A stretch of DNA of 64,000 nt from Brevibacillus choshinensis (GCF_001420695.1 NZ_LJJB01000007.1:1572184-1636183), one strand, 5' to 3'. Positions 52,890-61,855 are shown, counted from the stretch's first letter. Numbers and translations: made by a program. The notes: generated from the letters alone by a model not told the origin.

Positions 52890-53825
52890 GTGGACAGCGA
52901 GAAGCAACGCTTAAGCATTGAAGCGGCAAAGCTATATTATCAATTCGATTACAGCCAGCAGGAGATTGCGGACCGATTAGGCGTGTCCCGGCCTACGGTT
53001 TCCCGCTTACTGCAGCATGCGAAGGAACAGGGATATGTCCGGATTGAGATTATTGATCCGCGCGAAGACGTCAACGCGCTCGCGAAGGCGTTGCAAGATC
53101 AGTATCGTTTGGATACGGTTCTTGTCTGTTATTCGCCTCTCAACGAGTATGAAGAAATCAAAAAGAGCATCAGCAAGAAAGCGGCTTCGTTTATACAAGA
53201 GGTCGTGAAGGACGGGGACATCATCGGGGTGACCTGGGGAACAACCATGCACGAGATCGCGCTGCAGCTAGAGCCCAAACCGGTGCGGGGCGTGGAAGTG
53301 GTGCAGTTAAAAGGAGGCGTCAGCCATTCCCAAGTTAACACGAATGCGATGGAGATCGTGAACTTGTTTGCCGATGCGTTTCATACCGTGGCTCGGTATT
53401 TGCCGTTGCCCGTTATTTTTGACAATCTGGCGGTCAAGGAAATGGTAGATAAAGATCGCCACATTGGGCGCATTATCGAACTGGGCAAGCAAGCGAACAT
53501 CGCTGTTTTTACCGTGGGGTCTGTCAAGGAAGACTCGCTGCTTTTCCGTCTGGGTTATTTTAACCAAGAGGAGCAGGAACAGCTGCGGCGTACAGGTGCA
53601 GGGGATATATGCTCCCGGTTCTTCGATGAAAAAGGAAACATATGCAGCGAAGAAATCAATAACCGGACCGTCGGGATCGATCTGCCCGAATTGCGCAAGA
53701 AGGAGAAAGCGATCCTAGTCGCGGGTGGGCAGCGTAAAATCGAGGCGATCCGTGCGGCGCTGGCGGGGGGGTACGCGAATATAATGATTACCGATCAGTT
53801 CAGCGCACAGGCACTGTTGCAGTAG
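52890..53825 (+). CDS. deoR: Deoxyribonucleoside regulator DeoR
   Basis: 311 aa from GTG 52890 (GGGAG upstream); a longer open frame reaching 52710 has no ribosome site. SorC-family: HTH YSQQEIADRLGVSRPTVSRLLQ, then sugar-binding domain with GVTWGTTMHEIA, VVQLKGGVSHSQ, YLPLPVIFDN and AGDICSRFFD. The pattern follows B. subtilis DeoR closely, which represses dra-nupC-pdp and is released by deoxyribose-5-phosphate. Its target deoC lies 180 bp downstream. Confidence 0.92.
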   Translation: MDSEKQRLSIEAAKLYYQFDYSQQEIADRLGVSRPTVSRLLQHAKEQGYVRIEIIDPREDVNALAKALQDQYRLDTVLVCYSPLNEYEEIKKSISKKAASFIQEVVKDGDIIGVTWGTTMHEIALQLEPKPVRGVEVVQLKGGVSHSQVNTNAMEIVNLFADAFHTVARYLPLPVIFDNLAVKEMVDKDRHIGRIIELGKQANIAVFTVGSVKEDSLLFRLGYFNQEEQEQLRRTGAGDICSRFFDEKGNICSEEINNRTVGIDLPELRKKEKAILVAGGQRKIEAIRAALAGGYANIMITDQFSAQALLQ

Positions 53826-53833
53826 CACAAAAG

Positions 53834-53875
53834 GGGTATTCCAAAGAGTCCGATGACTTGCGGGATGCCCTTTTT
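53834..53875 (+). terminator. Terminator of deoR
   Basis: GGGTATTCC (53834-53842) and GGGATGCCC (53862-53870), with two G-T pairs, are followed by TTTTT. Confidence 0.7.
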
Positions 53876-53914
53876 CTATGGGCCATGTGCGGTGGTTTGT
53901 TGGAAGACTATGAT

Positions 53915-53965
53915 TGAACATAATTTCATAACTGTGTTTACATATGTTCATAGGCGTGTTACGAT
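53915..53965 (+). promoter_or_regulatory. deoC promoter and DeoR operator
   Basis: TTTACA (53937) and TACGAT (53960) are 17 bp apart. TGAACATA (53915) and TATGTTCA (53943) are perfect inverted half-sites 28 bp apart, with one half in the spacer. The layout (two half-sites around the -35) is like the B. subtilis DeoR operator region. Confidence 0.7.
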
Positions 53966-54007
53966 GAGTCTACAAAGTAAACTCATGAAGAGAAGGTGAA
54001 TGGTAAC

Positions 54008-54676
54008 ATGGAACGTTTGAACGGCATGATTGACCACACGCTATTGCGCGCAGATGCAACAAAGGCTGAAATTGCAGCATTAACGGAAGAAGCGAAAACA
54101 TACGAGTTCGCGACTGTTTGTGTCAATCCGGCCCATGTTTCGTATGCGGCCGAGCAGTTGGCAGGCAGCAAGGTCAAAGTCTGCACGGTAATCGGTTTTC
54201 CGCTCGGAGCCTCCACTGCTGAAACCAAAGCATTCGAAACGAGAAATGCGATCGACAATGGGGCAGCAGAGGTTGACATGGTAATCAATATCGGGGCTTT
54301 GAAAGCAGAAGAGAATGAGGTTGTGGAAAAAGACATTCAAGCGGTCGTATCGGCAGCGGAAGGCAAGGCGCTTGTGAAAGTCATCCTGGAAACGAGTCTC
54401 TTAACGGAAGAAGAAATCGTCCGGGCTTGCCAAATCTCGCAAAAAGCCGGAGCAGATTACGTCAAAACCTCGACCGGTTTCTCCAGTGGCGGAGCGACGG
54501 TCGCTGCTGTAGCCCTGATGCGCCAAACGGTTGGAGCCCAGATGGGGGTTAAAGCATCCGGAGGGGTTCGTTCACTTGAAGATATGAAAAACATGATGGA
54601 AGCCGGCGCTACTAGAATCGGCACGAGCTCGGGCGTGAAGATCATGGAAGGCGAAGAATCGGCGTCGTCGTATTAA
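54008..54676 (+). CDS. deoC: Deoxyribose-phosphate aldolase
   Basis: 222 aa from ATG 54008 (AAGGTGA upstream). Class I aldolase: the Schiff-base Lys lies in DYVKTSTGF and the second Lys in [10 protein letters not shown]. Splits 2-deoxyribose-5-phosphate to glyceraldehyde-3-phosphate and acetaldehyde. In B. subtilis deoC (dra) is followed by nupC and pdp; here the next 700 bp hold no gene, so the operon is cut to one gene. Confidence 0.93.
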   Translation: MERLNGMIDHTLLRADATKAEIAALTEEAKTYEFATVCVNPAHVSYAAEQLAGSKVKVCTVIGFPLGASTAETKAFETRNAIDNGAAEVDMVINIGALKAEENEVVEKDIQAVVSAAEGKALVKVILETSLLTEEEIVRACQISQKAGADYVKTSTGFSSGGATVAAVALMRQTVGAQMGVKASGGVRSLEDMKNMMEAGATRIGTSSGVKIMEGEESASSY

Positions 54677-55227
54677 GCTCGCTTGCAATTTCGAAGATCA
54701 CCTTATTCAGAATCTTGCACTTTCACAAACTTTTGCCAACACCATGGCGGCATCATACGCAATTGACGTATAGGTTTCCGGTGAAATGTTGTTTTCGCTG
54801 GCCAATGATCTTCAAACCGCCAATCATTTGTTTCTTCTGTACATGGGCGCCGCTCGAAACAGATCCATCAGAGCCGTAAAACTAATACGGCTCTGAAAGT
54901 AGATGAAGCCATAAAAAGGCTTGTACGAGCCAGGCCAGCTCGGCGAGCGCTTCTTGAACTCTGTAATTTCCTTTGTCTCTGTGTTCAAGTCCACCATGGT
55001 TGCAAAAATATACCCTCCCACATCCTTACCACCAATGGTGACCAGTTACATGGAATCGACGCCGTCAGCCGGAGAAAACAGCTTTACCTTCAAACCGGCT
55101 TGAGGGCTTGCTGAGAAATCAAAGCGGCTTCATCCGCGTTTTTTGCTTAGGACCCCTAATAGTCGATATTTTTGGCAATCAATTTGCGTGCCGTAGCTTC
55201 ATTATCTAGATTCTCAAGAGAAAAAAA
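54677..55227. other. Decayed sequence downstream of deoC
   Basis: No intact gene. A minus-strand frame (54824-55021) reads FATMVDLNTETKEITEFKKR and stops and starts in neighbouring frames give NADEAALISQQALKP and LFSPADGVDSM, so a gene on the minus strand has decayed here. A perfect 10-bp hairpin CAGAGCCGTA/TACGGCTCTG lies at 54869-54895 without a T-run. Confidence 0.4.
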
Positions 55228-55365
55228 GTAAACGTTTATATTGACTATTCTAAAATTTCGGATACAATAAATGCTATAATAACTTTAATCGCTTTATTGA
55301 ATGTTTTTTGGTAGAGAATTACTATGTTGAGTCTTTTTTTTGAATGAGAAATCTAAACGTTTACA
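55228..55365 (+). promoter_or_regulatory. lacI-type gene promoter with two TAAACGTTTA operators
   Basis: TTGACT (55241) and TACAAT (55263) are 16 bp apart. GTAAACGTTTAT (55228-55239) lies just upstream of the -35 and TAAACGTTTACA (55354-55365) just before the ribosome site. The pair would allow looping autorepression by the LacI-family protein at 55384. The same motif recurs at 56421, 56787 and 57034. Confidence 0.75.
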
Positions 55366-55383
55366 TTTTGAAAGGTGATCAGA

Positions 55384-56391
55384 TTGTCCAAAGCTACTAT
55401 CGTAGATGTTGCCAAACACGCAAATGTTTCTATCGCAACCGTCTCACGAGTGATTAATCAACTGGGCGGCGTGAGAAAGAACACAGAAGGTCGCATTTTA
55501 CAAGCTATTGAGGAACTAAATTATATTCCTAACGCAGTTGCGAGGAGTATGGTGAAGAAATCGACAAAAACTATAGGTATCATAATCCCAGATGTAAATA
55601 ACCCGTTTTTTCCTGCTGTTGTATCAGGAATTGAACAGAAGGCGCGGGAAAAGGGTTACTTTACTTTGTTGTGCAATACCAATGAATCTGCCGATACGGA
55701 GCGAGAACTCTTAAGGATCTTCATGGAGAGAAGTGTAGATGGTCTTATTATAACCACTGCTGACGAAAGGGGAGATCAATTGCAAACGGTCATTGATGCC
55801 AAAATACCAATAGTTGCCGTAGATCGAGCTATAAAGAAGTTCGAGGTGGATACGGTGCTGGTTGGCAATATAGACGGGGCTTATCAAGCAACCAGACATT
55901 TAATCTTGCAAGGGCATCAAAAGATTGCGATTATCTGTGGATCCCAAAATACTACACCGGGTTATGAGCGGTTCGTAGGATACAAACAAGCGATGGAGGA
56001 TTACGGTATCCCACTAGTAGATGAACACATTCTTGAAGGTGATTTCAAAGAAGAAAGTGGGAATCGACTGACGAGAGCTCTGTATCATTTGCCAGATCGC
56101 CCGACTGCCATCTTATCATCTAACAATCTAATGACGATGGGTTGCTTGAAGGCGTTAAGTGAGCTTGGTTGGAAACTAGGGGAAGAGGTTTCGTTTATTG
56201 GCTTTGACGACGTGGATATTGCTACCTTTATTAATCCTCCTTTAACTGTTGTTTCAAGACCAATGCGGAAGTTGGGAGAAATAGCCTTTGATTTGCTGTA
56301 TGAACGCATGACGAGAAGCAGTGTCCAGGGTAAACGACATTACGTTTTATCGCCTGATTTGAATATTCGCCAATCTTGCCGCTTAAGATGA
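55384..56391 (+). CDS. LacI-family transcriptional regulator (RbsR-like)
   Basis: 335 aa from TTG 55384 (AAAGGTGATC upstream). N-terminal HTH TIVDVAKHANVSIATVSRVI with hinge AVARSMVKKSTKTIGIIIPD, then the periplasmic-binding-like domain. It resembles RbsR and would respond to ribose or a nucleoside. Neighbouring nucleoside and ribose genes fit this. Its operators, TAAACGTTTACA, stand before the gene and in repeated copies after it. The 3' 170 bp of this gene are duplicated downstream. Confidence 0.88.
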   Translation: MSKATIVDVAKHANVSIATVSRVINQLGGVRKNTEGRILQAIEELNYIPNAVARSMVKKSTKTIGIIIPDVNNPFFPAVVSGIEQKAREKGYFTLLCNTNESADTERELLRIFMERSVDGLIITTADERGDQLQTVIDAKIPIVAVDRAIKKFEVDTVLVGNIDGAYQATRHLILQGHQKIAIICGSQNTTPGYERFVGYKQAMEDYGIPLVDEHILEGDFKEESGNRLTRALYHLPDRPTAILSSNNLMTMGCLKALSELGWKLGEEVSFIGFDDVDIATFINPPLTVVSRPMRKLGEIAFDLLYERMTRSSVQGKRHYVLSPDLNIRQSCRLR

Positions 56392-56420
56392 TATTGTTTT
56401 AATTTTATTATTCAAAAATT

Positions 56421-56432
56421 TAAACGTTTACA
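56421..56432. promoter_or_regulatory. LacI-type operator (unit 1)
   Basis: TAAACGTTTACA, same as the operator in front of the regulator gene. Confidence 0.6.
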
Positions 56433-56786
56433 TATATAGTTCTAATCTTTTGCTACATCATGAATTTTCATAAGTGTTTGCATAACGCTAGTGAAAGTTC
56501 GATAAAAATCTTGTGATTCCTAATAGAAAAAATGGTTTTAGTAGAGTGGCGCTTGAACTTAGGATTGATTGACGAGAATGAAGGTAAGTCAGTACCTTTA
56601 TAAATCCTCTTTTAAATGTTGTATCAAGTTCCAATGCGGAAGTTGGGAGAAACAACCTTTGAATTGCTGTATGAACGCATGGCGAGAAGCAGTGTCCAGG
56701 GTAAACGACATTGCGTTTTATCGCTTGATTTGAATATTCGCCAATTCTGCAGCTTAAGATGATATTCTTTTTATTATTCAAAAATC

Positions 56787-56798
56787 TAAACGTTTACA
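56787..56798. promoter_or_regulatory. LacI-type operator (unit 2)
   Basis: TAAACGTTTACA, second copy, 366 bp after the first. Confidence 0.6.
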
Positions 56799-57033
56799 TT
56801 TATAGTTCTGGTTTTTAATCTTTTGCTACATCATGAATTTTCATAAGTGTTTGCAAAACGCTAGTGAAAGTTCGATAAAAATCTTGTAATTCCTAATAGA
56901 AAAAATGGTTTTAGTAGAGTGGCGCTTGAACTTAGGATTGATTGACGAGAATGAAGGTAAGTCAGTACCTTTATAAATTCTCTTTTCGCCAATCTTGCAG
57001 CTTAAGATGTTATTATTTTATTATTCAAAAATC

Positions 57034-57045
57034 TAAACGTTTACA
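57034..57045. promoter_or_regulatory. LacI-type operator (unit 3)
   Basis: TAAACGTTTACA, closest copy to the downstream nucleoside genes and most likely to act on them. Confidence 0.6.
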
Positions 57046-57131
57046 TTTATTATTCTGATTTTTAATCTTTTGCTACATCATGAATTTTGCTAGAAGTACC
57101 AGGTTATCGATTCCAAGAAGGAGGTGATGTT

Positions 57132-57308
57132 GTGAAGCAGATTCGTTTAATGATTATAGGAAGCTATGTTGGGGAAACCGTACTCGGAGGTCCTTTCGTA
57201 TGAGGGGAGGGGGAAAGGCGAAACCAAGCTACGGCCACTGTCAAACTGAGTTCGAGAGTTGTTTTAGTAACAAAGGTGGGCAATGACAATTTCGGTTATA
57301 GCCAATGA
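57132..57308 (+). pseudogene. Decayed ribokinase N-terminal half
   Basis: GTG 57132 follows GGAGGTGATGTT and gives RLMIIGSYVGETVLGGPF, then a stop. A frame further on reads RRNQATATVKLSSRVVLVTK and VGNDNFGYSQ, matching the ribokinase GGKGANQA and TKVGDDxFG region, before TGA at 57306-57308. The rest is deleted. An intact ribokinase is at 60092. Confidence 0.75.
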
Positions 57309-57568
57309 GCATACACAAATTACAAGATATTTTAGAAGCTAGAAATTTCATTATGAGTAAGACAGATCGTCCTATGATTGGAATGATTTTAGGCTCAGGC
57401 TTAGGAAACCTTGCTGATGAAATTGAAAACCCTTTCAAAAATCCTTATAGTTAGTTTCCTACTTTGCAAAGTCTGGAGCATACAAACGAATTAGTAATTG
57501 GAGAATTAAAGGGAAAGACAATAGTAGCTATGAAAGGACGATTCCATTATTACGAGGGATTTATTTAG
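57305..57568 (+). pseudogene. Truncated purine nucleoside phosphorylase
   Basis: ATG 57305 overlaps the ribokinase TGA (ATGA). The frame reads MIGMILGSGLGNLADEIENP, a hallmark of the PNP-I/PunA family, then meets TAG near 57450. After it LEHTNELVIGELKGKTIVAM and KGRFHYYEGF continue before TAG at 57566. The C-terminal two thirds are gone. It was probably an operon partner of the nucleoside permease. Confidence 0.8.
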
Positions 57569-57589
57569 AAATCTTAGGAGGAAGAAGAA

Positions 57590-58846
57590 ATGGAAATAAA
57601 ATCACGTCTTAAAATCATGGTTTTTCTCCAGTATTTCATTTGGGGGTCCTGGCTTGTTACACTCGGTTCTTATATGTTTAACACTTTGCACTTTACTGGA
57701 GCACAAGTCGGGCTCGTTTATAGCTCAAAAGGAATTGCTACGATTCTTATGACAAGTATTACAGGTATTATTGCAGATCGCTGGATAAAAGCAAATAGAT
57801 TATATGGAATCTTTCATTTTCTTGGAGCTATCACATTCTTTGCAGCCGCACAGACTACAGACCCTACTATCATGTTTTGGGCAATGTTTTTTAATGCAAT
57901 GTTTTACATGCCAACGATTGCTTTATCTAACGTAATTTCTTACTTTTCTTTAGAAAAAGCAGGACTCGAGACAGTAAAAGACTTCCCGCCTATTCGTGTT
58001 TTTGGAACAGTTGGTTTTATTGCCGCAATGTGGGCGATTAGCCTTTTCAAACTTGAAATTAGTAGCATCCAGTTATACGTTGCTTCTGGCATTTCTATCT
58101 TGCTTGCTCTATATTCATTCACACTTCCTGAATGTCCAACATCAAAGGCGAAGAATGATAAGTCGTTAGTGAGTCTTTTAGGGCTTGATGCTTTCGTACT
58201 ATTTAAACAAAAGAAAATGGCTATCTTTTTCCTTTTTGCGATGCTGTTAGGAGCTTCATTACAGATTAGCCTTACATTTGGGAACCCGTTTCTACATGAC
58301 TTTGCGTTGAATCCTGACTATAAAGATAGTTTTGTTGTTAAATATCCATCTATTTTATTATCAATATCACAAATTTCAGAAGTATTATTTATCTTTACCA
58401 TTCCATTTTTCTTGAGCAAATTTGGAATAAAAAAGATCATGTTAATCAGTATGGTAGCATGGACATTACGTTATGTATTCTTCGCTTATGGAAACCCATC
58501 TAGTGAAGGGTTTATCTTATTACTATTATCAATGATTGTGTACGGTTGTGCCTTTGATTTCTATAATATTTCGGGAGCTATTTTCGTAGAAAAAGAAGTA
58601 GATCATCGAATTCGTGCGAGCGCACAAGGCTTATTCTATACAGTTACCGGACTTGGTTCCTATGTAGGCGCTATTGTAAGTGGAAAAATCGTGGATTATT
58701 TCACTGTAGACGGTGTAAAGGACTGGCAAAGTATCTGGTTAGTTTTTGGTGCGTATCCTCTCATTCTCGCAATTGTTTTTGCAGTAAGTTTTAAATATAA
58801 ACATGAACGTAATGCAATGAAGAATGAAACTGTAGGCCATTCATAG
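57590..58846 (+). CDS. nupG: Nucleoside:H+ symporter (NupG/XapB-like MFS)
   Basis: 418 aa, twelve membrane helices. The N-terminus FLQYFIWGSWLVTLGSYM and the region around VFGTVGFIAAMWAIS match the NHS family (NupG, XapB, YegT). It takes up purine and pyrimidine nucleosides with a proton. ATG 57590 is behind TTAGGAGGAAGAAG. It follows the PNP remnant and precedes a nucleoside deoxyribosyltransferase, so a nucleoside salvage unit is clear. AT-rich composition differs from the first half of the window. Confidence 0.87.
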   Translation: MEIKSRLKIMVFLQYFIWGSWLVTLGSYMFNTLHFTGAQVGLVYSSKGIATILMTSITGIIADRWIKANRLYGIFHFLGAITFFAAAQTTDPTIMFWAMFFNAMFYMPTIALSNVISYFSLEKAGLETVKDFPPIRVFGTVGFIAAMWAISLFKLEISSIQLYVASGISILLALYSFTLPECPTSKAKNDKSLVSLLGLDAFVLFKQKKMAIFFLFAMLLGASLQISLTFGNPFLHDFALNPDYKDSFVVKYPSILLSISQISEVLFIFTIPFFLSKFGIKKIMLISMVAWTLRYVFFAYGNPSSEGFILLLLSMIVYGCAFDFYNISGAIFVEKEVDHRIRASAQGLFYTVTGLGSYVGAIVSGKIVDYFTVDGVKDWQSIWLVFGAYPLILAIVFAVSFKYKHERNAMKNETVGHS

Positions 58847-59204
58847 CAGTTCTTTATCATTTTGGTTCAGGTATAAATATGGTAAGGCTGAAAAATAATT
58901 GATAAATTCTTACTGGAACCGTCTCTTAAGTTGCAAGAAAGAAGAGTTGAAATACGAAATTTTACCTTTTTTTGTTACTCACTTAGGTTGAAGGCGATGG
59001 TCTTCGCCTCCTAAAATCAAGCGAAGTTTATTCATCAATTATTTTGAAAGGAGGTGCTAAGAAACATCAAACTTTATAGAAGATATATTTTACGGTTGTG
59101 CAACAAGTATCGATTATTCATGACATTGAGCATGAACAGTTTTGGGAGCAACAGACCCATTACTAACAAAGACACTTGAGACTTGTAAAACGGGAGGTAA
59201 TCTA
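58847..59204. other. Intergenic stretch with gene debris
   Basis: Contains a hairpin (GAAGGCGA-tgg-TCTTCGCC near 58990) and AAAGGAGGTGC at 59047. A frame ending at 59167 reads VVQQVSIIHDIEHEQFWEQQ and TTHY-like residues; it looks like the 3' end of a lost gene. No intact gene. Confidence 0.4.
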
Positions 59205-59729
59205 GTGAAGAGTATTTATTTAGCAGGCCCAGATGTCTTTTATAAAAATTCGATAGAGGTTAGTGAAGAGAAGAAAAGGATTTGTGAGAAATATGGTTTT
59301 CTTGGGATTTTTCCCGCCGATAATTCTCTTCCATTTAATAAGGAATGGAGCAAATCTGAACAAGCCACAGCGATTTACAAGAAGAATATTGAGCTTATTG
59401 AAAAAGCGGATATCGTCGTTGCCAATTTGAATGTGTTTAGAGGGGCTGAACCCGATTCAGGAACGGCATTTGAAGTCGGCTATGCAGAGGCTTTAGGGAA
59501 AAAACTTTATGCCTATATCGATGATTCATTAACAATACCAGAAAAAGTACAACTTCATTTTGGAGAAATCGAGCAACTGGAAGATGGAAAGATTGTAGAT
59601 AAGAATGGAATGAAGGTTGAGAACTTTGGCAACAGCGTGAATTTAATGCTTTCTGTTCCGTGTCAAATGGTATACGGATCTTTTGAAGAATGTATGAGAA
59701 GAGTGAACGAAGATTTTACAGCAGGCTGA
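59205..59729 (+). CDS. Nucleoside 2-deoxyribosyltransferase
   Basis: 174 aa from GTG 59205 (GGGAGGTAATCT upstream); an earlier in-frame start at 59142 lies in debris. It swaps the base of deoxynucleosides. Family signatures are SIYLAGPDVFYKN near the N-terminus, VVANLNVFRGAEPDSGTAFE with the nucleophile Glu, and VGYAEALGKKLYAYI. Found between the nucleoside permease and ribokinase. The last 40 bp and terminator are duplicated in tandem downstream. Confidence 0.9.
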   Translation: MKSIYLAGPDVFYKNSIEVSEEKKRICEKYGFLGIFPADNSLPFNKEWSKSEQATAIYKKNIELIEKADIVVANLNVFRGAEPDSGTAFEVGYAEALGKKLYAYIDDSLTIPEKVQLHFGEIEQLEDGKIVDKNGMKVENFGNSVNLMLSVPCQMVYGSFEECMRRVNEDFTAG

Positions 59730-59838
59730 AATAGATAACCATCTATTTTCGGTTTTTCCTTTCTTTTGAAGAATGTATGAGAAGAGTGAACGATGATTTT
59801 ACAGGAGGCCGAAATAGATAACCATCTATTTTCGGTTT
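59690..59838 (+). repeat. 73-bp tandem duplication of a gene end with terminator
   Basis: The block from CTTTTGAAGAATG (59690) to the T-run recurs at 59763 with a few changes (GAAG/GATG, CAGGCTG/GAGGCCG). Each copy holds the stem AAATAGAT-AACC-ATCTATTT and CGGTTTT. The second copy is therefore an extra terminator. Confidence 0.88.
59729..59758 (+). terminator. Terminator of the deoxyribosyltransferase gene
   Basis: AAATAGAT and ATCTATTT (59729-59748) around AACC, followed by TCGGTTTTTCC. A second copy is at 59812-59838. Confidence 0.75.
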
Positions 59839-59839
59839 T

Positions 59840-60091
59840 CCCTTTTTATTGCATTTTTCCTAAAAAAGGTTATGCCTTCTTTACCAAATTTTCAACAGAA
59901 GATTAAAGAATGCAACATAGTGGATTTTGCATAACAGCGATCGGCGGGGCACGAGTGGTTTTTAACCGGTTATATACCAGCTAGGAGGTTTTCTTCCTGC
60001 TGATAAGTCTGGAAAAGTAATTAGGCTTGGGTCAGGAGGGATGGAAATCATTCATAGGCGTAAACAGGTAAGATATAGGGAGGAAATGAAA
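59840..60091. other. Intergenic stretch before ribokinase
   Basis: No gene. A frame from 60041 to the ribokinase gene lacks a ribosome site; the strong site TAGGGAGG is at 60076. Confidence 0.4.
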
Positions 60092-61012
60092 ATGGATATC
60101 GCAGTAATTGGATCTAATATGGTGGATCTCGTTTCATATATTGATAAAATACCTAATGAAGGGGAGACATTGGAGGCAGCAGACTTCAAAATCGGTTGTG
60201 GCGGAAAAGGCGCAAATCAGGCAGTGGCAGCTGCCAAAATGGGCTCGAAGGTAATGATGGTAACCAAGGTTGGCGATGATCTTTTTGCAGATCGCACGAT
60301 TGAAAATCTCGAAAGCTATGGGATTGACACGGAATTTACAAGTAAGATCCCTGGAACTTCAAGTGGTGTTGCACCGATTTTTGTAGACCGGGAATCAAAG
60401 AACCGGATCCTTATTATCAAGGGCGCAAATCAATACCTCTTGCCAGAAGATATTGATCACGCAGCTAAGAAGCTTAAGAAAAGTTCATTGATTGTTCTGC
60501 AGCTTGAAATTCCAATACAGACGACTTATCGTGCTATTGAGTTCGGTAAGGAGAATGGCATTCCTATTATTTTAAATCCGGCACCAGCAGCAAAGAAATT
60601 GGATTTTGATTATGTCCGTAAATGTGATTATTTTATCCCCAATGAAAGCGAACTAGAGCTATTAACAGGTATGCCTGTAGAGAGTAAAGATCAAATTAGG
60701 ACAGCAGCATCAACTTTACTTGAAAAGGGATTAAAAAATGTGATTGTAACGATGGGTAGTCGCGGGGTTATGTGGGTAAAGAGTGAGAAGATCTTTACAG
60801 TAGATTCATATAAGGTTGATGCTATCGACACAACTGGAGCTGGCGATGCTTTCATTGGCTGTTTTGCTCATTTTTTAGTGCAAAGCGGCGATGTACTTCT
60901 TGCAATCAAAATGGCGACTGCTTTTGCCGCATTAAGTGTCGTAAAGCAAGGAACTCAAACCTCCTATCCAAGTGTACAGGAATTGGAACAGTTTATAAAA
61001 ACACAAAGTTAA
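60092..61012 (+). CDS. rbsK: Ribokinase
   Basis: 306 aa from ATG 60092 (TAGGGAGG eight bases upstream; ATG 60086 is an alternative). PfkB-type kinase; GGKGANQAVAAAKMG near 38-52, NPAPA, NESELELLTG and the catalytic DTTGAGDAFIGCF are all present. It phosphorylates ribose to ribose-5-phosphate. No Rbs transporter is near, so it likely handles ribose set free from nucleosides. It is followed by decayed sequence. Confidence 0.9.
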   Translation: MDIAVIGSNMVDLVSYIDKIPNEGETLEAADFKIGCGGKGANQAVAAAKMGSKVMMVTKVGDDLFADRTIENLESYGIDTEFTSKIPGTSSGVAPIFVDRESKNRILIIKGANQYLLPEDIDHAAKKLKKSSLIVLQLEIPIQTTYRAIEFGKENGIPIILNPAPAAKKLDFDYVRKCDYFIPNESELELLTGMPVESKDQIRTAASTLLEKGLKNVIVTMGSRGVMWVKSEKIFTVDSYKVDAIDTTGAGDAFIGCFAHFLVQSGDVLLAIKMATAFAALSVVKQGTQTSYPSVQELEQFIKTQS

Positions 61013-61235
61013 ACTAAAAAAGTTGAACGAAATGTTCTCAATTATTTTGAGCGAATAAAACAAAATTTTACACAATCAATCAAGATTATGCTCAAAAAAT
61101 CAAAGTCATCCTTTATTAATACGTGAAAATGCCAATAAATCATTGTATAGAACAATTTTGGCAGTGGTTTTAATTTTATTTGAGCCATTGAAAAAAACGT
61201 ATCCTATTCCAAAGGACAACTCATAACGGAGTCAA
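61013..61235. other. AT-rich stretch without gene
   Basis: About 220 bp of low-complexity AT-rich sequence after ribokinase. No terminator with a good stem was found. Confidence 0.35.
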
Positions 61236-61400
61236 ATACGACCCATTCCCGTTTTGCAAGAAGCGATTTGGGATGAAGAAAACTACAAATTGAATATAAA
61301 TGGTCAGACGGGGAATATCTTGAAAAAGTTGTAACCCATTAGGATTAGTAGCTAAAGGAAGTACATGGTTTTTAACATTTATATTGCCATTACGGATATG
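61236..61400 (+). pseudogene. Remnant of a WYL-domain (YafY-like) regulator
   Basis: Three frames give VLQEAIWDEENYKLNI, KWSDGEYLEKVV and PLGLVAKGSTWFLTFI. The order Q-E-A-I, then Y-x-x-D-G, then P-L-G-L-V-x-K-x-x-x-W-Y/F-L is that of the WYL domain. Frameshifts and stops separate them, and the HTH is missing. Confidence 0.65.
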
Positions 61401-61550
61401 ATACATGGGGAAAAAGACTCCTCCAAACTTTACTAAGCCTCAAAGTTTGCTTATTAGCTCCGAAATGAACTTTAGACAGAAAAAGTAATCCGTTCTATTC
61501 TTCAGTATTACCAGCTAAAAGATTCTGGTTTATTCAAGAAAAGGGCGTTT

Positions 61551-61811
61551 ATGGTATGGGATATTTTGCACTACGCCGGAAAAGACTTACGTAAGCTTCC
61601 GCTGATGGAACGAAAATCGATCCTACACGACGTGCTACCAGAAACGAGTCAGATAAACAAGATCCGGTATATCGAGACGGCGGGAACTGCTTTGCATAAC
61701 ATGATTGTGGCCAACAACCTGGAGGGAACCGTTGCCAAACGTAAAGATAGTCGGTACGTTGGCATGCGCTCTAACGATTGGATCAAAGTGATTTTAACTA
61801 GACTATTATAA
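61551..61811 (+). pseudogene. Fragment of an ATP-dependent DNA ligase
   Basis: 86 codons read VWDILHYAGKDLRKLPLMER, then NNLEGTVAKRKDSRYVGMRS and DWIKV. This is the adenylation domain after the catalytic Lys as found in LigD/LigB-type ligases: E-G-x-V-A-K-R-x-x-S-x-Y and W-x-K. The N-terminal half with the AMP-Lys and the OB domain are absent. It ends at a terminator. Confidence 0.72.
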
Positions 61812-61813
61812 AT

Positions 61814-61855
61814 AGAGGATAGTATGTCTAATTTATAGCGTACATCCTCTTTTTT
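61814..61855 (+). terminator. Terminator-like hairpin
   Basis: AGAGGAT (61814-61820) and ATCCTCT (61844-61850), then TTTTT. Confidence 0.65.

Larger units (their letters stand above)
56223..57090 (+). repeat. Three-fold segmental repeat of the lacI 3' end plus operator
   Basis: Unit 1 (56223-56592) covers the last 169 bp of the regulator gene and the next 200 bp. Unit 2 (56593-56965, 373 bp) repeats it with point changes. Unit 3 (56966 to about 57090) is cut by an internal deletion of about 140 bp. Each copy has the motif TAAACGTTTACA (56421, 56787, 57034). The coding copies in units 2 and 3 are broken. Confidence 0.85.

Noticed and set aside
54869-54895. Perfect hairpin as the deoC terminator
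   Set aside because: It is about 190 bp after the stop and has no T-run on either strand.
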